37,330 nt of DNA from Prevotella micans DSM 21469 = JCM 16134 (GCF_000614105.1 NZ_BAKH01000026.1:1-37330), one strand, 5' to 3'. Counted from the first letter of the stretch, positions 18,587-27,564 are shown. Notes: generated by a model not told the origin, from the sequence alone. Numbers and translations are program-made.

Positions 18587-18850
18587 GTATGCGGCTTGTG
18601 TGACCGTTCGAGCTTATATTCGTTGGGTTTAGTCTAACCGGCGCAATTCTTTCCGAGTATGGGGTGTAACCATCGGTTCGAAGAGTCCGCTCAAGATGAA
18701 GAACTTCGCCCGAACGATGCTCTTATCTGTGAAGACGGATGATACCAGATGTCCGTATCATAGCGCTTTACGGCAAGAGGATATCTCACGAATCCTACAA
18801 GTCGCCCGTATAGGAAATCCTTAATGTCCAAGTAGAAACGTACCGCCATT
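18587..18850. other. Intergenic stretch with no recognised feature
   Basis: No convincing open frame, promoter box or RNA gene is visible between the terminator and the 22-bp array. Confidence 0.6.
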
Positions 18851-19122
18851 CGCATGCTCTTGGGATTATATCCGTATGCTCTTGAGATTATATCCGCATG
18901 CTCTTGTGATTACATTCGCATGCTCTTGTGATTACATTCGCATGCTCTTGTGATTACATTCGCATGCTCTTGTGATTACATTCGCATGCTCTTGAAATTA
19001 TATACGTATGCCCGTAAATTTCTTCCCGTATGCGCATAAATTTCTTCCCGTATATAAATTTGCGGGAATACGTATATAAATTTACGGGCATACGGGAAGA
19101 AATTTACGGGCATACGTATGCG
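18851..19122. repeat. 22-bp-periodic tandem array that reverses orientation in its centre
   Basis: Seven units start exactly every 22 bp (18851, 18873, 18895, 18917, 18939, 18961, 18983), the core being CGCATGCTCTTGTGATTA; four consecutive units are essentially identical. The 22-bp phase continues through five further units of a second type (19005, 19027, 19049, 19071, 19093) built on CGTATGCCCGTAAATTTC. The later ones are reverse complements of the earlier ones, producing a 31-bp perfect inverted repeat (19002-19032 and 19089-19119) with a 56-bp spacer. There are no unique spacers, so it is not a CRISPR array. It lies between the ends of two convergent transcription units. Confidence 0.93.
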
Positions 19123-19379
19123 TTTTCAAGAGGAAATGAGAGTTGCTCTGAAACAAGGCGTTTCAGTGATTTTCAGAACCTTGAATACCGAGGGGAGGAA
19201 CAGTAGGAAGCTAGCAGTCAACGAGGTTAGCCGAAGTGCGGAACTTGCTAATGCTAATATCTCTCTCTTAAAAGAACTCTCTGATTTTTCATCCGTCGGG
19301 TTCTTGATGGGGGCTTAAGCGGATTCTTAAGCCGAACTTATGTTGGAAGATGGGGCAAGGCAATCCCTTGCGTAAGTGT
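19123..19379. other. Intergenic stretch with a small hairpin near the cdsA end
   Basis: The only structure I see is an 8-bp hairpin, GGCTTAAG-cggatt-CTTAAGCC, at 19312-19333, about 47 nt beyond the cdsA stop. It has no T tract. A 66-codon open frame at 19118-19318 starts inside the repeat arm and looks spurious. Confidence 0.5.
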
Positions 19380-20243
19380 TCAGATTAGGGTTATGCTGTA
19401 GAGGTAGACCGTAGCGGCGGGGATGGCTAGTAGGGCGGAGTCGAAGCGGTCGAGCATTCCGCCGTGCCCGGGTAGGATGTTGCCGCTGTCTTTTATGCCG
19501 AGGGTGCGTTTGAATAAGCTTTCAATGAGGTCGCCCCAGGTGCCGAATATAGATACGGTGAGGCCGAGACCCATCCATTGAATTATGCTGAGTTGGTGTG
19601 GGTCGGCCTCGGTGTTGGTTAGGTGCCCGATGAGAGCTGCAACGCCTACAACGAGAATGCTTCCGCCGATGCTTCCTTCCCAGGTCTTGGCGGGACTGAT
19701 GCGGGGGAAGAGCTTGTGGCGGCCGAGGAGGGAGCCGGTGCAATAGGCTCCGGTGTCGTTTGTCCAGAGGAAAATGAAGATGCTCAGCGGGAGAAGCATG
19801 TCGATGGTGAGTTGTCCGTCGGGACGTACTTGGAAGGCGATGATGTTGATGAGTGAGAGGGGGAGGGCGATGTACATTTGGGCGAGCATTGTGTAGGCCC
19901 AGCAGTTTATCGGGTTGGGGTTTTTCATGTAGAGCTCGGCGATGAGCAGATAGATTATGGTTAGGATGTAGGGTACGAAGACGCTGAATCCTTCGACAAT
20001 CCCGAGCCTTAATGCGGCTGTTGCTACAAAGAGATATACTCCGGCTACGGTTGAGATGAATCGGTTTGTTCTTACGTTTTCAACTTGTGACACGAGGTTT
20101 GAATATTCCCATATTGTTGCGCCTGTTATAATGGCGAAGAGAACTACCATGTAGTGGGGTTTCAGGAAGCCTGCGACCATCACGGCTACGAAGAGTATGC
20201 CGGTGATGGTGCGAGTTATTAGGTTTTTTTGTTTATCGGTCAT
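19380..20243 (-). CDS. cdsA: Phosphatidate cytidylyltransferase (CDP-diacylglycerol synthase)
   Basis: A 287-residue polytopic inner-membrane enzyme that makes CDP-diacylglycerol from CTP and phosphatidic acid, the branch point of phospholipid synthesis. Multiple hydrophobic segments cover most of its length. The C-terminal CdsA signature is present: SLFKRTLGIKDSGN, then LPGHGGMLDRFDS, with the conserved acidic residues that bind the metal-CTP. PAKTWEGSIGG is also typical. Length is normal. Its ATG overlaps the end of ftsH by 11 nt, so translation of the two is probably coupled. It is the last gene of the minus-strand cluster. Confidence 0.96.
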   Translation of the reverse strand: MTDKQKNLITRTITGILFVAVMVAGFLKPHYMVVLFAIITGATIWEYSNLVSQVENVRTNRFISTVAGVYLFVATAALRLGIVEGFSVFVPYILTIIYLLIAELYMKNPNPINCWAYTMLAQMYIALPLSLINIIAFQVRPDGQLTIDMLLPLSIFIFLWTNDTGAYCTGSLLGRHKLFPRISPAKTWEGSIGGSILVVGVAALIGHLTNTEADPHQLSIIQWMGLGLTVSIFGTWGDLIESLFKRTLGIKDSGNILPGHGGMLDRFDSALLAIPAATVYLYSITLI

Positions 20244-22263
20244 TGTTGTTGTTTTCTTTTTGTGCGGCTTCGTGTTCGGCTTGTGCTTGCTTTACGGCTT
20301 CGGGCATGTCTTCGAGCTTTGGCAAAGCGTTTTCTTGTGCTTCGAGGATTTCTTCGGAACGGCTCACCCAAGGGCGTTTTCCGAATATATTTTCAACATC
20401 TTCGGCCATGATTACTTCGCGGTCAATGAGGAGTTGGGCTAGTTGATTGTGTCCTTCTTTGTGTTCGGTTAGGATTTGTTTTGCCCGGTCGTACTGTCCG
20501 TTTATCATCGTTAGTACTTCTTCGTCAATGGCTTTGGCAGTCATTTCGGAATAAGGTTTCTGGAAGTTGTATTCTTCATTGTTGTAGTAGCAAATGTTGG
20601 GCAGTTTGTCGCTCATGCCGGCGTAGGCAATCATTCCGAATGCGCTCTTTGTTGCTCGTTCGAGGTCGTTAATGGCTCCGGTTGAGATGTTTCCTGTGAA
20701 GAGTTCTTCAGCAGCACGTCCTCCGAGGAGTGAACACATTTCGTCGAGCATTTGTTCTTTGGTTGTTATTGGGCGTTCTTCAGGTAGATACCATGCGGCT
20801 CCGAGTGCTTGTCCGCGTGGTACAATGCTCACCTTGACAAGCGGGTCGGCATGTTCGCAGAACCAGCTAATAGTTGCGTGTCCGGCTTCGTGGAGTGCGA
20901 TGGTACGCTTTTCGGCTGCTGTCATAATTTTGGTTTTCTTTTCGAGTCCACCGATTATTCTGTCAACTGCGTCGAGGAAATCTTGCTTATCCACGGTTTG
21001 TTTGTTATGTCGTGCGGCAATGAGTGCGGCCTCGTTGCATACGTTGGCGATGTCGGCGCCGGAGAATCCTGGTGTTTGGCGCGCTAGCATGTCGATGTCT
21101 ACGCTCGAATCAAGTTTGAGTGGACGCATGTGTACTTGGAAGATAGCTTTACGTTCGGCCATGTCCGGCAAGTCAACATGTATTTGTCTGTCGAATCGTC
21201 CAGCCCGAAGCAGAGCTTTGTCGAGCATATCCACTCGGTTTGTGGCAGCTAGAACAATCACTCCAGAGTTTGTTCCGAAACCATCCATTTCTGTCAGTAG
21301 AGCATTGAGTGTATTTTCGCGCTCGTCGTTTCCTCCCATTGATGGATTCTTTGAACGGGCTCGACCTACGGCGTCTATCTCGTCTATGAAGATTATGCAA
21401 GGCGACTTCTCCTTGGCTTGGTGGAATACATCGCGAACACGACTTGCACCTACGCCTACAAACATCTCAACGAAATCGGAGCCACTCATAGAGAAGAATG
21501 GTACTCCGGCCTCACCTGCGACGGCTTTGGCAAGAAGAGTTTTACCGGTTCCCGGGGGGCCGACAAGTAATGCGCCTTTAGGAATTTTTCCTCCCAATTC
21601 GGTATATTTCTCAGGACTCTTGAGGAATTCAACAATTTCTTCAACTTCTTGCTTAGCACCTTCTTGTCCAGCAACATCTTTAAATGTTATACCAAGATCG
21701 TTAGCCTTTTCATAGAGTTTGGCTTTCGATTTTCCAACGCTGAAAACCCCGCCAGTTCCACCGGCTCCGCCACTCATACGGCGCATAATCCAGAACCAGA
21801 ATGCAAATATGGCTATCCAGGGGAGAATAGAGAACAGCATGTCGGTGAATGGACTACTTTTCTTATTCTCATAGCTGAAGCCGGTTATTTTTTTGTTCTT
21901 CACGGCTTGAGACAGAAATGCTTCCAGATTATCGATTGAACCAATTTCAACCGTGATATAAGGATTGGGGCCTACTTGCTGAATGCCTTGTTTGAATATT
22001 TCGCGAATGTGTTCAGGGCTGACGAACATCTTCAGTGTACTTTCGTTCTTGTTAACCACAACTTTCGTGGCGTAGCCCTTATTCACGTATTGAATGAATG
22101 TTGTGTAATCGCGTTCGATTCCTTCGCTCGAAGAAAGTAGTCCGTTGCCTCTTGCGAAGAACATCAAAGCTAGTGCAATTATGACTAAAGCATAAATCCA
22201 ATTCATGTTGAATTTAGGCATCTTGGGCATATTGGGGTTGTTGTTGGGATTCTGATTATCCAT
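20233..22263 (-). CDS. ftsH: ATP-dependent zinc metalloprotease FtsH
   Basis: A 676-residue membrane-anchored AAA+ protease, a hexamer that removes misassembled membrane proteins and regulates envelope factors. Two membrane segments (about 21-37 and 142-160) flank a periplasmic domain. The AAA module has Walker A GPPGTGKT (235-242), Walker B IIFIDEIDA (about 290-298) and the arginine-finger region LLRAGRFDRQ (351-360). The protease site is HEAGH (458-462), with the further zinc ligand in AINDLERAT. The Asn/Pro-rich N terminus and Asn-rich C terminus are common in this phylum. The gene follows rsfS by 45 nt and overlaps cdsA, an order I know from other Bacteroidales. Confidence 0.98.
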   Translation of the reverse strand: MDNQNPNNNPNMPKMPKFNMNWIYALVIIALALMFFARGNGLLSSSEGIERDYTTFIQYVNKGYATKVVVNKNESTLKMFVSPEHIREIFKQGIQQVGPNPYITVEIGSIDNLEAFLSQAVKNKKITGFSYENKKSSPFTDMLFSILPWIAIFAFWFWIMRRMSGGAGGTGGVFSVGKSKAKLYEKANDLGITFKDVAGQEGAKQEVEEIVEFLKSPEKYTELGGKIPKGALLVGPPGTGKTLLAKAVAGEAGVPFFSMSGSDFVEMFVGVGASRVRDVFHQAKEKSPCIIFIDEIDAVGRARSKNPSMGGNDERENTLNALLTEMDGFGTNSGVIVLAATNRVDMLDKALLRAGRFDRQIHVDLPDMAERKAIFQVHMRPLKLDSSVDIDMLARQTPGFSGADIANVCNEAALIAARHNKQTVDKQDFLDAVDRIIGGLEKKTKIMTAAEKRTIALHEAGHATISWFCEHADPLVKVSIVPRGQALGAAWYLPEERPITTKEQMLDEMCSLLGGRAAEELFTGNISTGAINDLERATKSAFGMIAYAGMSDKLPNICYYNNEEYNFQKPYSEMTAKAIDEEVLTMINGQYDRAKQILTEHKEGHNQLAQLLIDREVIMAEDVENIFGKRPWVSRSEEILEAQENALPKLEDMPEAVKQAQAEHEAAQKENNNNDR

Positions 22264-22308
22264 CGGATGATTTGTTTTTGAAATGAATAAAAAATAATCG
22301 ACGAACCT

Positions 22309-22668
22309 CTAGTCCAATTCAGGCAATCTTGTCAGTTTGGCATCTTCCCAAAGGTTCTCCAAATCGTAAAACTCTCTGATTTCTGGCATAAAGATGTGCA
22401 CCATGACATCCACATAGTCTATCGCCACCCATTGATTATTGCCCAGTCCTGCACAGTTAGTAGGTTTTTCGTCATTGTTTTCGCGAACGTAATTACTAAC
22501 CGATTCGGCTATAGCCTCAACCTGTTGTGGCGAATTGCCTTGGCAGATTATGAAGTACTGACAAATGCTGCTGTCGATCTCCGTTAAGTTGACAACAACT
22601 ATGCCATGACCTTTCTTTTCTTGAATACCTTTTGTGATGGAGTCTACTAGTTTCTTTGTTTCATTCAT
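22309..22668 (-). CDS. rsfS: Ribosome silencing factor RsfS (Iojap family)
   Basis: A 119-residue cytosolic protein of the Iojap/RsfS family, which binds ribosomal protein L14 on the 50S subunit and blocks subunit joining when nutrients are short. Family features are the DSICQYFIICQGNSPQQVEAI segment, the WVAIDYVDVMVHIF strand and the DLENLWEDAK C terminus. Length is normal. It lies 45 nt upstream of ftsH and 52 nt downstream of the HAD gene on the same strand, so it is probably part of the same transcript. Confidence 0.95.
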   Translation of the reverse strand: MNETKKLVDSITKGIQEKKGHGIVVVNLTEIDSSICQYFIICQGNSPQQVEAIAESVSNYVRENNDEKPTNCAGLGNNQWVAIDYVDVMVHIFMPEIREFYDLENLWEDAKLTRLPELD

Positions 22669-22720
22669 TAATTCAACCGTAAAATAGGTGCTGCTTGGGT
22701 TTCTTCAGCTGGGTTAGTGT

Positions 22721-23149
22721 TTAGAATCTGTTCCACCAATGTTTTTTCTTTGACAATTGGGTGTCGCTGTAGGATGGCTCTTCGTAACTTCGGCTTTCCC
22801 AGGTTTCGCCATTCTTTATCATGTGGTAAATTGTTCCCCAATCAGGCAGCCCGCCAAGATTTCTGTCGTCTATGAACATGTCGGCTTTTAGCTTGCGAGA
22901 GAAATGGTTGTTTTTCGAACGTTCTTCCTCGGGATAGTCGCGATTCACGGCCCAGAAATCTACGTCATGCTCGTGTAACCAATCCACAGCATCTTGAAGG
23001 AGTTCACCTTCACGAACACTCCACAGAATGAGTTGATGTCCGTCCTTTATAAGCATTTTCAGAGTTTCGGTAGCAAAAGGAAGTTCTTTACCGATCTTGG
23101 GATATTCGTGTTCGACTATCGTCCCATCAAAGTCTACGGCTATAATCAT
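22721..23149 (-). CDS. HAD-superfamily phosphatase, BT0820-like
   Basis: A 142-residue single-domain HAD protein. The motif I nucleophile is DFDGT (residues 6-10), motif II is the Ser in LILWSVRE, and the acidic motif near the C terminus is DMFIDDRNLGG. Close relatives in Bacteroides (the BT0820 type) are small hydrolases without a cap domain and with unknown substrate. The start is 7 nt after the wzc stop, so it is tightly linked to the polysaccharide gene. A role in sugar-phosphate metabolism would fit the neighbourhood but is only inferred. Confidence 0.82.
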   Translation of the reverse strand: MIIAVDFDGTIVEHEYPKIGKELPFATETLKMLIKDGHQLILWSVREGELLQDAVDWLHEHDVDFWAVNRDYPEEERSKNNHFSRKLKADMFIDDRNLGGLPDWGTIYHMIKNGETWESRSYEEPSYSDTQLSKKKHWWNRF

Positions 23150-23156
23150 AGTTACT

Positions 23157-25691
23157 TTATCGTTTTATAGAGTTGTCTTTTTTGTTGCCGTATTTGCTGT
23201 TGCTATAGCTGTAGTTTCCGTAACCATAACTGCCGTAACTTCCATAGCCTCCGTAACGATTCTTGCCGTAGCGACCGTAGTTGCTGCCGTAACGACCGTA
23301 TTTTCCATAGCGTCCGTAGCCGTAGTAGTAGCCGTATTTCTTCTTAGACATATCGATACCGTTGAGCACAATAGACATGTTGGGGAGTTTCTTTTCGTCG
23401 GCCAGGCTGTTAATCATTTCAAAGGTTACTTTCGGGGTATAATCGGCACGACAGATGTAAACCGATATGTCGGCTACACGGCTTATCTGCAAAGTGTCTG
23501 ACACGAGTCCTACAGGAGCTGTGTCAATTAGAATATAGTCGTATTCGTTGCGGAGGAGCTCGAATATTATTTCGAGTGATTTCCTTGCGATGAGCTCTGT
23601 CGGGTTAGGAGGAACTGGCCCAGCCATGAGCAGGTCGAGATTTTTGTTTATCCCCGATGGCAGAATCTGGCTGCGAAGTTCTTCCTGGGTTGGAGTTTCT
23701 TTGATTAGGAGGTTTGTTATTCCGGTTTTGCGGTCTTTGAGCTTGAAAAGTTCAGCTAATCGTGGGCGGCGTATATCAAGGCCGACGAGTATGGCTTTTC
23801 GGCCCAACAATCCGAAGCTAACGGCAAGGTTCGCAGCTGTGAAGGTTTTTCCTTCACCGGATGTTGAGGATGTGAAAAGAATAACCTTTTGTTTTTCTTG
23901 TAAAACGAATTGCAGATTAGTACGCATTGAGCGGAAAACCTCTTCCATTTGGTTGTTTTGGTTTTCGTGCACAACAATGTCAGCTTTTCCTTTTGCCGCA
24001 TTACTAGCAATTGCAACGTCGGCGATAATGGGGAGTTTGGTTAGGCGAGCAACGTCATCGTGCCCTTCAATTTTGTATCTGAAGAAGCGGACAAAGAAGA
24101 GGATTAGCGAGGGGATACCGAGCCCGATAGCTAATCCGATGAGCATAATCATTGTTGTGCGAGGAGTTATTTTGCCGGCGAATTGCGGTTCGTCTATCAA
24201 TTTTCCTTTGTCCACAGTAGCGGCAAGAGAGATATTGTTTTCCTCGCGTTTTTGAAGTAGCATGAGATAGAGCCCGGATTTTACTTCCTGTTGCCGACCT
24301 ATCTGTGTGAGCATTCGCTCTTGCTGCGGAGTTTCCTGAACTTCAGCGTTATATTTATTGTATTGTCTGAGAATTGCGTCGCGTTGAATCTCCAAATTCC
24401 TACGTGAGGCTGTTACAGAGCGTCGAATATCTGCATTTAGATTGAGGAGCTGGGCTGTGATTGGTTCAACAACTGGCGAATTGTCGGATGCGCTGCGGAG
24501 AAGTCGGTTACGTTCGAGCACTAGTTCGTTGTATTTGCTCACAAGCATTTCAGAACCACTATTTTCTGTTCCGACATTTGCTGGAATAACTTGCGAAAGG
24601 TTGTGGGCTGCATTTTCTATTTCGGCTGCGACGGTATTGAAAAGAGCTATTTTTGTTTCAATCTGAACTAGCTCCTGTTCGGCTGCGTTTTGATTGGATA
24701 CGACGTTAGTTGCTTTCGATTTTAGTTCAACCATCCCATTTCGCTGCTTATAATCTTGGATTTGTCCTTCAGTTTGGCCGAGTTCTACATTAATTTTTTG
24801 GAGTCGAGAGTTGATGAATTTTTCAGTTCGGAGTGCAATGGTATTTTTATCTTCGTTGGCCTGCCGATTGTAGACAACAACTAGTTGTTTCAGATAATCA
24901 ATAGCCCGCTGGGGAACTTCATCGATTTGCAGGAGTCGGGCTATCGTTGTCGATTTTGAATCTTGCACAACCTGTAGTCCGCTCACATATTTATTAGCAG
25001 CTAGTTTGGGCGATAGAATCGTGACATCGAGCACTTGTTCGTCCATAAGAGTTCGTCCTTCATTTGAACTAATCATTATGTTTCCAGCTTTGGTTGGAAT
25101 TCTTGAGGGTAACGTCGCGAAGTCACGATTAAGGGTATAGGGGCCTGTGGCATTTTCTTCGTTGGTTGGAACGTAATAGGTTCCGGAAACGTTATAGATA
25201 TTTCCTTTTCTCTTTATGATAAGTTTTATCGGTCTGTTGATTTTTTCGAGATTAACCGGGTCGATATCCACGTTGAGCGCTTGGTCGTGATAGGCAATCT
25301 GACTTTTCACTCGTCCTTGATTACTGTAGCTCACGTAGAGTTTTAGGTCACGAACGGCTTCTTGCGCCAGGGAGTGCGATGTGAGGATTTCCATTTCGTT
25401 GTCGATTCCGTTGGAATTGGAAATTATGCCGATATTCGACATGTTTTGAAGACTTTGTGAGCCACGTCGTCCGCCGTTGTCGTCTTTGATTAGCAGTTTG
25501 GCCATTGCTTGATAGGTTGGCGTAGTGTAGCGAAGATATATCGCTGCCGAGCCTATGCAAATAATCAATGAGAGAATGAACCAATACCAGTTCAATATAA
25601 CCGTACGATAAGTGGCCTGAAAGTCGAATGAAAACAACCCCTGTTGTTCCTGACCTTTCTCTTGTTCCAAATTGTTTTTCTCTTCAATCAT
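23157..25691 (-). CDS. wzc: Wzc-type polysaccharide co-polymerase and tyrosine autokinase
   Basis: An 844-residue inner-membrane protein controlling chain length and export of capsule or exopolysaccharide. The N-terminal Wzz domain has a membrane segment at about 30-52 and a second at about 507-535, with a long periplasmic coiled-coil region between them. The cytoplasmic BY-kinase domain shows Walker A TSSTSGEGKT (near 605), Walker A' VGLDIRRP and Walker B YILIDTAP (near 720). The C-terminal tail (about 785-835) holds some 18 tyrosines in a Tyr/Gly pattern; reversible phosphorylation of this tail controls oligomer state in known Wzc proteins. It follows rmlA by 21 nt. The matching outer-membrane exporter (Wza) and phosphatase are not in the window, unless the adjacent HAD protein acts here. 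Confidence 0.94.
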   Translation of the reverse strand: MIEEKNNLEQEKGQEQQGLFSFDFQATYRTVILNWYWFILSLIICIGSAAIYLRYTTPTYQAMAKLLIKDDNGGRRGSQSLQNMSNIGIISNSNGIDNEMEILTSHSLAQEAVRDLKLYVSYSNQGRVKSQIAYHDQALNVDIDPVNLEKINRPIKLIIKRKGNIYNVSGTYYVPTNEENATGPYTLNRDFATLPSRIPTKAGNIMISSNEGRTLMDEQVLDVTILSPKLAANKYVSGLQVVQDSKSTTIARLLQIDEVPQRAIDYLKQLVVVYNRQANEDKNTIALRTEKFINSRLQKINVELGQTEGQIQDYKQRNGMVELKSKATNVVSNQNAAEQELVQIETKIALFNTVAAEIENAAHNLSQVIPANVGTENSGSEMLVSKYNELVLERNRLLRSASDNSPVVEPITAQLLNLNADIRRSVTASRRNLEIQRDAILRQYNKYNAEVQETPQQERMLTQIGRQQEVKSGLYLMLLQKREENNISLAATVDKGKLIDEPQFAGKITPRTTMIMLIGLAIGLGIPSLILFFVRFFRYKIEGHDDVARLTKLPIIADVAIASNAAKGKADIVVHENQNNQMEEVFRSMRTNLQFVLQEKQKVILFTSSTSGEGKTFTAANLAVSFGLLGRKAILVGLDIRRPRLAELFKLKDRKTGITNLLIKETPTQEELRSQILPSGINKNLDLLMAGPVPPNPTELIARKSLEIIFELLRNEYDYILIDTAPVGLVSDTLQISRVADISVYICRADYTPKVTFEMINSLADEKKLPNMSIVLNGIDMSKKKYGYYYGYGRYGKYGRYGSNYGRYGKNRYGGYGSYGSYGYGNYSYSNSKYGNKKDNSIKR

Positions 25692-25712
25692 CAGTCTTGA
25701 AATCTATATTTT

Positions 25713-26597
25713 TCAAATGTCTTTATTTTCTGCTAGAAACAGAAGATATTTACCGTAATCGTTTTTTGCCATAGGTTGTGCATTTCTAATCAGTTCGTCT
25801 TTGCTGATCCATCCGTTCTTGTAGGCTATTTCTTCTAGGCAGGCAACTTTCAGTCCCTGTCGTTTCTCAATGCATTCAATGAATGTGCTGGCCTCTGATA
25901 AACTGTTGTGTGTGCCTGTGTCGAGCCATGCGAAACCGCGCTGTAGAGTTTGAACTTTCAGTGCACCACGTTGTAGAAAAACTTGGTTGACTGAAGTTAT
26001 TTCGAGCTCGCCACGAGCCGATGGTTTGATGGCTTTGGCAACCTCGACAACACTATTAGGATAGAAATAGAGTCCAACAACGGCGTAATTGCTTTTAGGT
26101 TTTTGGGGTTTTTCTTCGATGCTCAGGCAGTTGCCATTCGAGTCGAACTCTGCAACACCATATCGTTCTGGGTCGTTCACGTAGTATCCGAAAACTGTCG
26201 ATTTCTCATCCTTTTCGGCGCTGCGAACGCTTTCGGTAAGTAATCCGCTGAAGCCTGCGCCATAGAAAATGTTGTCGCCTAGTACTAGGCAAACACTATC
26301 GTTTCCGATGAATTCCTCACCTATGATGAAAGCCTGTGCTAGGCCGTCGGGTGATGGTTGTTCGGCATATTCGAACTTCACTCCTAGTTCGTGCCCGTCA
26401 CCTAGTAAACGTTGGAAGCCCGGTAAGTCGTATGGGGTTGAGATGATGAGAATATCCCTTATACCAGCCAACATCAGGGCTGATATGGGATAGTAAATCA
26501 TTGGTTTATCAAAAATTGGAATCAACTGTTTACTGATTCCCTTTGTGATAGGATAAAGACGAGTGCCTGAACCGCCGGCTAAAACAATACCTTTCAT
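25713..26597 (-). CDS. rfbA: Glucose-1-phosphate thymidylyltransferase
   Basis: A 294-residue cytosolic enzyme (RmlA/RfbA) making dTDP-glucose from dTTP and glucose-1-phosphate, the first step to dTDP-rhamnose. The nucleotide-binding signature is [16 protein letters not shown] at residues 3-18, followed by [17 protein letters not shown]. Downstream family motifs are [44 protein letters not shown] and [13 protein letters not shown]. Length is normal. The rmlB, rmlC and rmlD genes are not adjacent. It opens the minus-strand cluster with wzc, so it probably supplies precursors for the same surface polysaccharide. Confidence 0.96.
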   Translation of the reverse strand: MKGIVLAGGSGTRLYPITKGISKQLIPIFDKPMIYYPISALMLAGIRDILIISTPYDLPGFQRLLGDGHELGVKFEYAEQPSPDGLAQAFIIGEEFIGNDSVCLVLGDNIFYGAGFSGLLTESVRSAEKDEKSTVFGYYVNDPERYGVAEFDSNGNCLSIEEKPQKPKSNYAVVGLYFYPNSVVEVAKAIKPSARGELEITSVNQVFLQRGALKVQTLQRGFAWLDTGTHNSLSEASTFIECIEKRQGLKVACLEEIAYKNGWISKDELIRNAQPMAKNDYGKYLLFLAENKDI

Positions 26598-26600
26598 ATA

Positions 26601-26708
26601 CTATTTATTCATTAAATGGAATTTCATTTTCTCGGCATAATCAAGCCCGAGTGAGTTTAGCTTTTCCAATGAAACCCAAATGTGACTATGCTTTTTGTGA
26701 TTTTCCAT
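26601..26708 (-). CDS. Possible 35-residue leader peptide upstream of rfbA
   Basis: An open frame of 35 codons (MENHKKHSHIWVSLEKLNSL at its start, ending HLMNK) begins about 18 nt after the predicted transcription start and stops 3 nt before the rfbA ATG. It is rich in His and Lys and resembles no family I know. The position, filling the space between promoter and rfbA exactly, is the only support. It could couple translation to rfbA or be chance. Confidence 0.3.
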   Translation of the reverse strand: MENHKKHSHIWVSLEKLNSLGLDYAEKMKFHLMNK

Positions 26709-26731
26709 TTCTGAGTTATTATTGCTGTTCG

Positions 26732-26739
26732 CAAAGGTA
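26732..26739 (-). promoter_or_regulatory. -7 box TACCTTTG for the rfbA-wzc cluster
   Basis: Read on the minus strand, TACCTTTG matches TAnnTTTG. It lies 135 nt before the rfbA ATG. It probably drives the cluster rfbA to wzc and perhaps through to cdsA. Confidence 0.55.
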
Positions 26740-26813
26740 ATCATTAAAAGTAGATAAACTGCTCTGACTCTAAAAAAAGCCCTGGAATAGGACATTCCGA
26801 GAGCCTTTTAGAC

Positions 26814-26821
26814 TACCTTTG
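26814..26821 (+). promoter_or_regulatory. -7 box TACCTTTG for the unknown gene at 26867
   Basis: TACCTTTG matches TAnnTTTG and lies 45 nt before the ATG. It is divergent from the rfbA promoter; the two -7 boxes are about 75 bp apart and may share control. Confidence 0.55.
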
Positions 26822-26866
26822 CATGCGTCAAAACAGTGAATGAAAAATACTTTAGGAACATAGACT

Positions 26867-27496
26867 ATGAGTTTATTTAGCAAAATCCTCAAACGAAACA
26901 ATGACGCTCAACAAAATGCAAGTGGAATGCAAAGCTACATGACCCTGGTACAGGTTTATTTCCAAGCTGCATTGGCAACGCGACTCGGAATAACCAATCT
27001 GGCTATGTTGCCTGATTTGCGAACCTACAAACAAACGTTTCGGGTTGCAACGGTAAACAACAAACTTGGAGCTGCCGAAAAAGCAAGTGTCAGAAAAATG
27101 ATGAGAGAACTATATGGAGTCGACGATAATTTCTTCGACGAAATAGACATGAGTATCAAAAAGAACTGCCGCAAAATTCAAGATGCACAAACTTATCTCT
27201 ACCAGTTCCAGGGATATGCACAGAACCTGATGATGTTAATCGGAAATTTGATGAAGTTCAAACTCAGAGTCCCCGGATTTCTCAAAAAGATGCTCTATTC
27301 GATGACTGAAAAAACTGTGGCCGACATTTTCAATAAGAATGATTTTTCGGACGCCGGAGTTGTCAAATCGGTTCTCACAATGCGACAGGTGAACAAACGA
27401 CTCGGATTCTCGCAGAGATGGACAACCGATTTTGCTTTCCAGCTTATCTTGCTTGCCAAGAAAGAACCGAAACAGAACTTAGAAGACGAAAAATAG
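26867..27496 (+). CDS. Protein of unknown function
   Basis: A 209-residue protein I do not recognise. It has no signal peptide and no obvious membrane segment, is rich in Lys and Met, and is predicted mostly helical. Segments that look structurally constrained are YMTLVQVYFQAALATRLGIT, KNCRKIQDAQTYLYQFQ and RQVNKRLGFSQRWTTDFA. It has its own promoter box and its own strong terminator, so it is a single-gene unit and probably really expressed. Codon use is like that of its neighbours. It is divergent from the polysaccharide cluster, which says little about its job. Confidence 0.75.
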   Translation: MSLFSKILKRNNDAQQNASGMQSYMTLVQVYFQAALATRLGITNLAMLPDLRTYKQTFRVATVNNKLGAAEKASVRKMMRELYGVDDNFFDEIDMSIKKNCRKIQDAQTYLYQFQGYAQNLMMLIGNLMKFKLRVPGFLKKMLYSMTEKTVADIFNKNDFSDAGVVKSVLTMRQVNKRLGFSQRWTTDFAFQLILLAKKEPKQNLEDEK

Positions 27497-27528
27497 TCAG
27501 TTCTCCAGCCGTCGAATATTTTGAATAT

Positions 27529-27564
27529 AAAAAACTCCCTGCAACCAAATGCAGGGAGTTTTTT
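27529..27564 (+). terminator. Intrinsic terminator
   Basis: A 15-bp stem (27529-27543 with 27550-27564) with A-rich and T-rich ends and a 6-nt loop, 33 nt after the stop codon. The core is CTCCCTGCA. Confidence 0.93.

Noticed and set aside
18851-19004. Possible CRISPR array
   Set aside because: The 22-bp units abut directly with no unique spacers, and no cas genes are present.
19118-19318. 66-codon open frame
   Set aside because: It begins inside the inverted-repeat arm, has no promoter box and resembles nothing known.
20672-21715. Long plus-strand frame of 347 codons opposite ftsH
   Set aside because: Antisense shadow of a well-conserved gene; Ser/Arg-rich composition with no recognisable domain.
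23097-23501. Plus-strand hydrophobic frame opposite the wzc tail
   Set aside because: Its Val/Ala/Thr repeats arise from the antisense of the Tyr/Gly-coding repeat.
26709-26795. Longer 64-codon version of the rfbA leader frame
   Set aside because: Its start lies upstream of the -7 box, so the extra codons would not be transcribed from that promoter.
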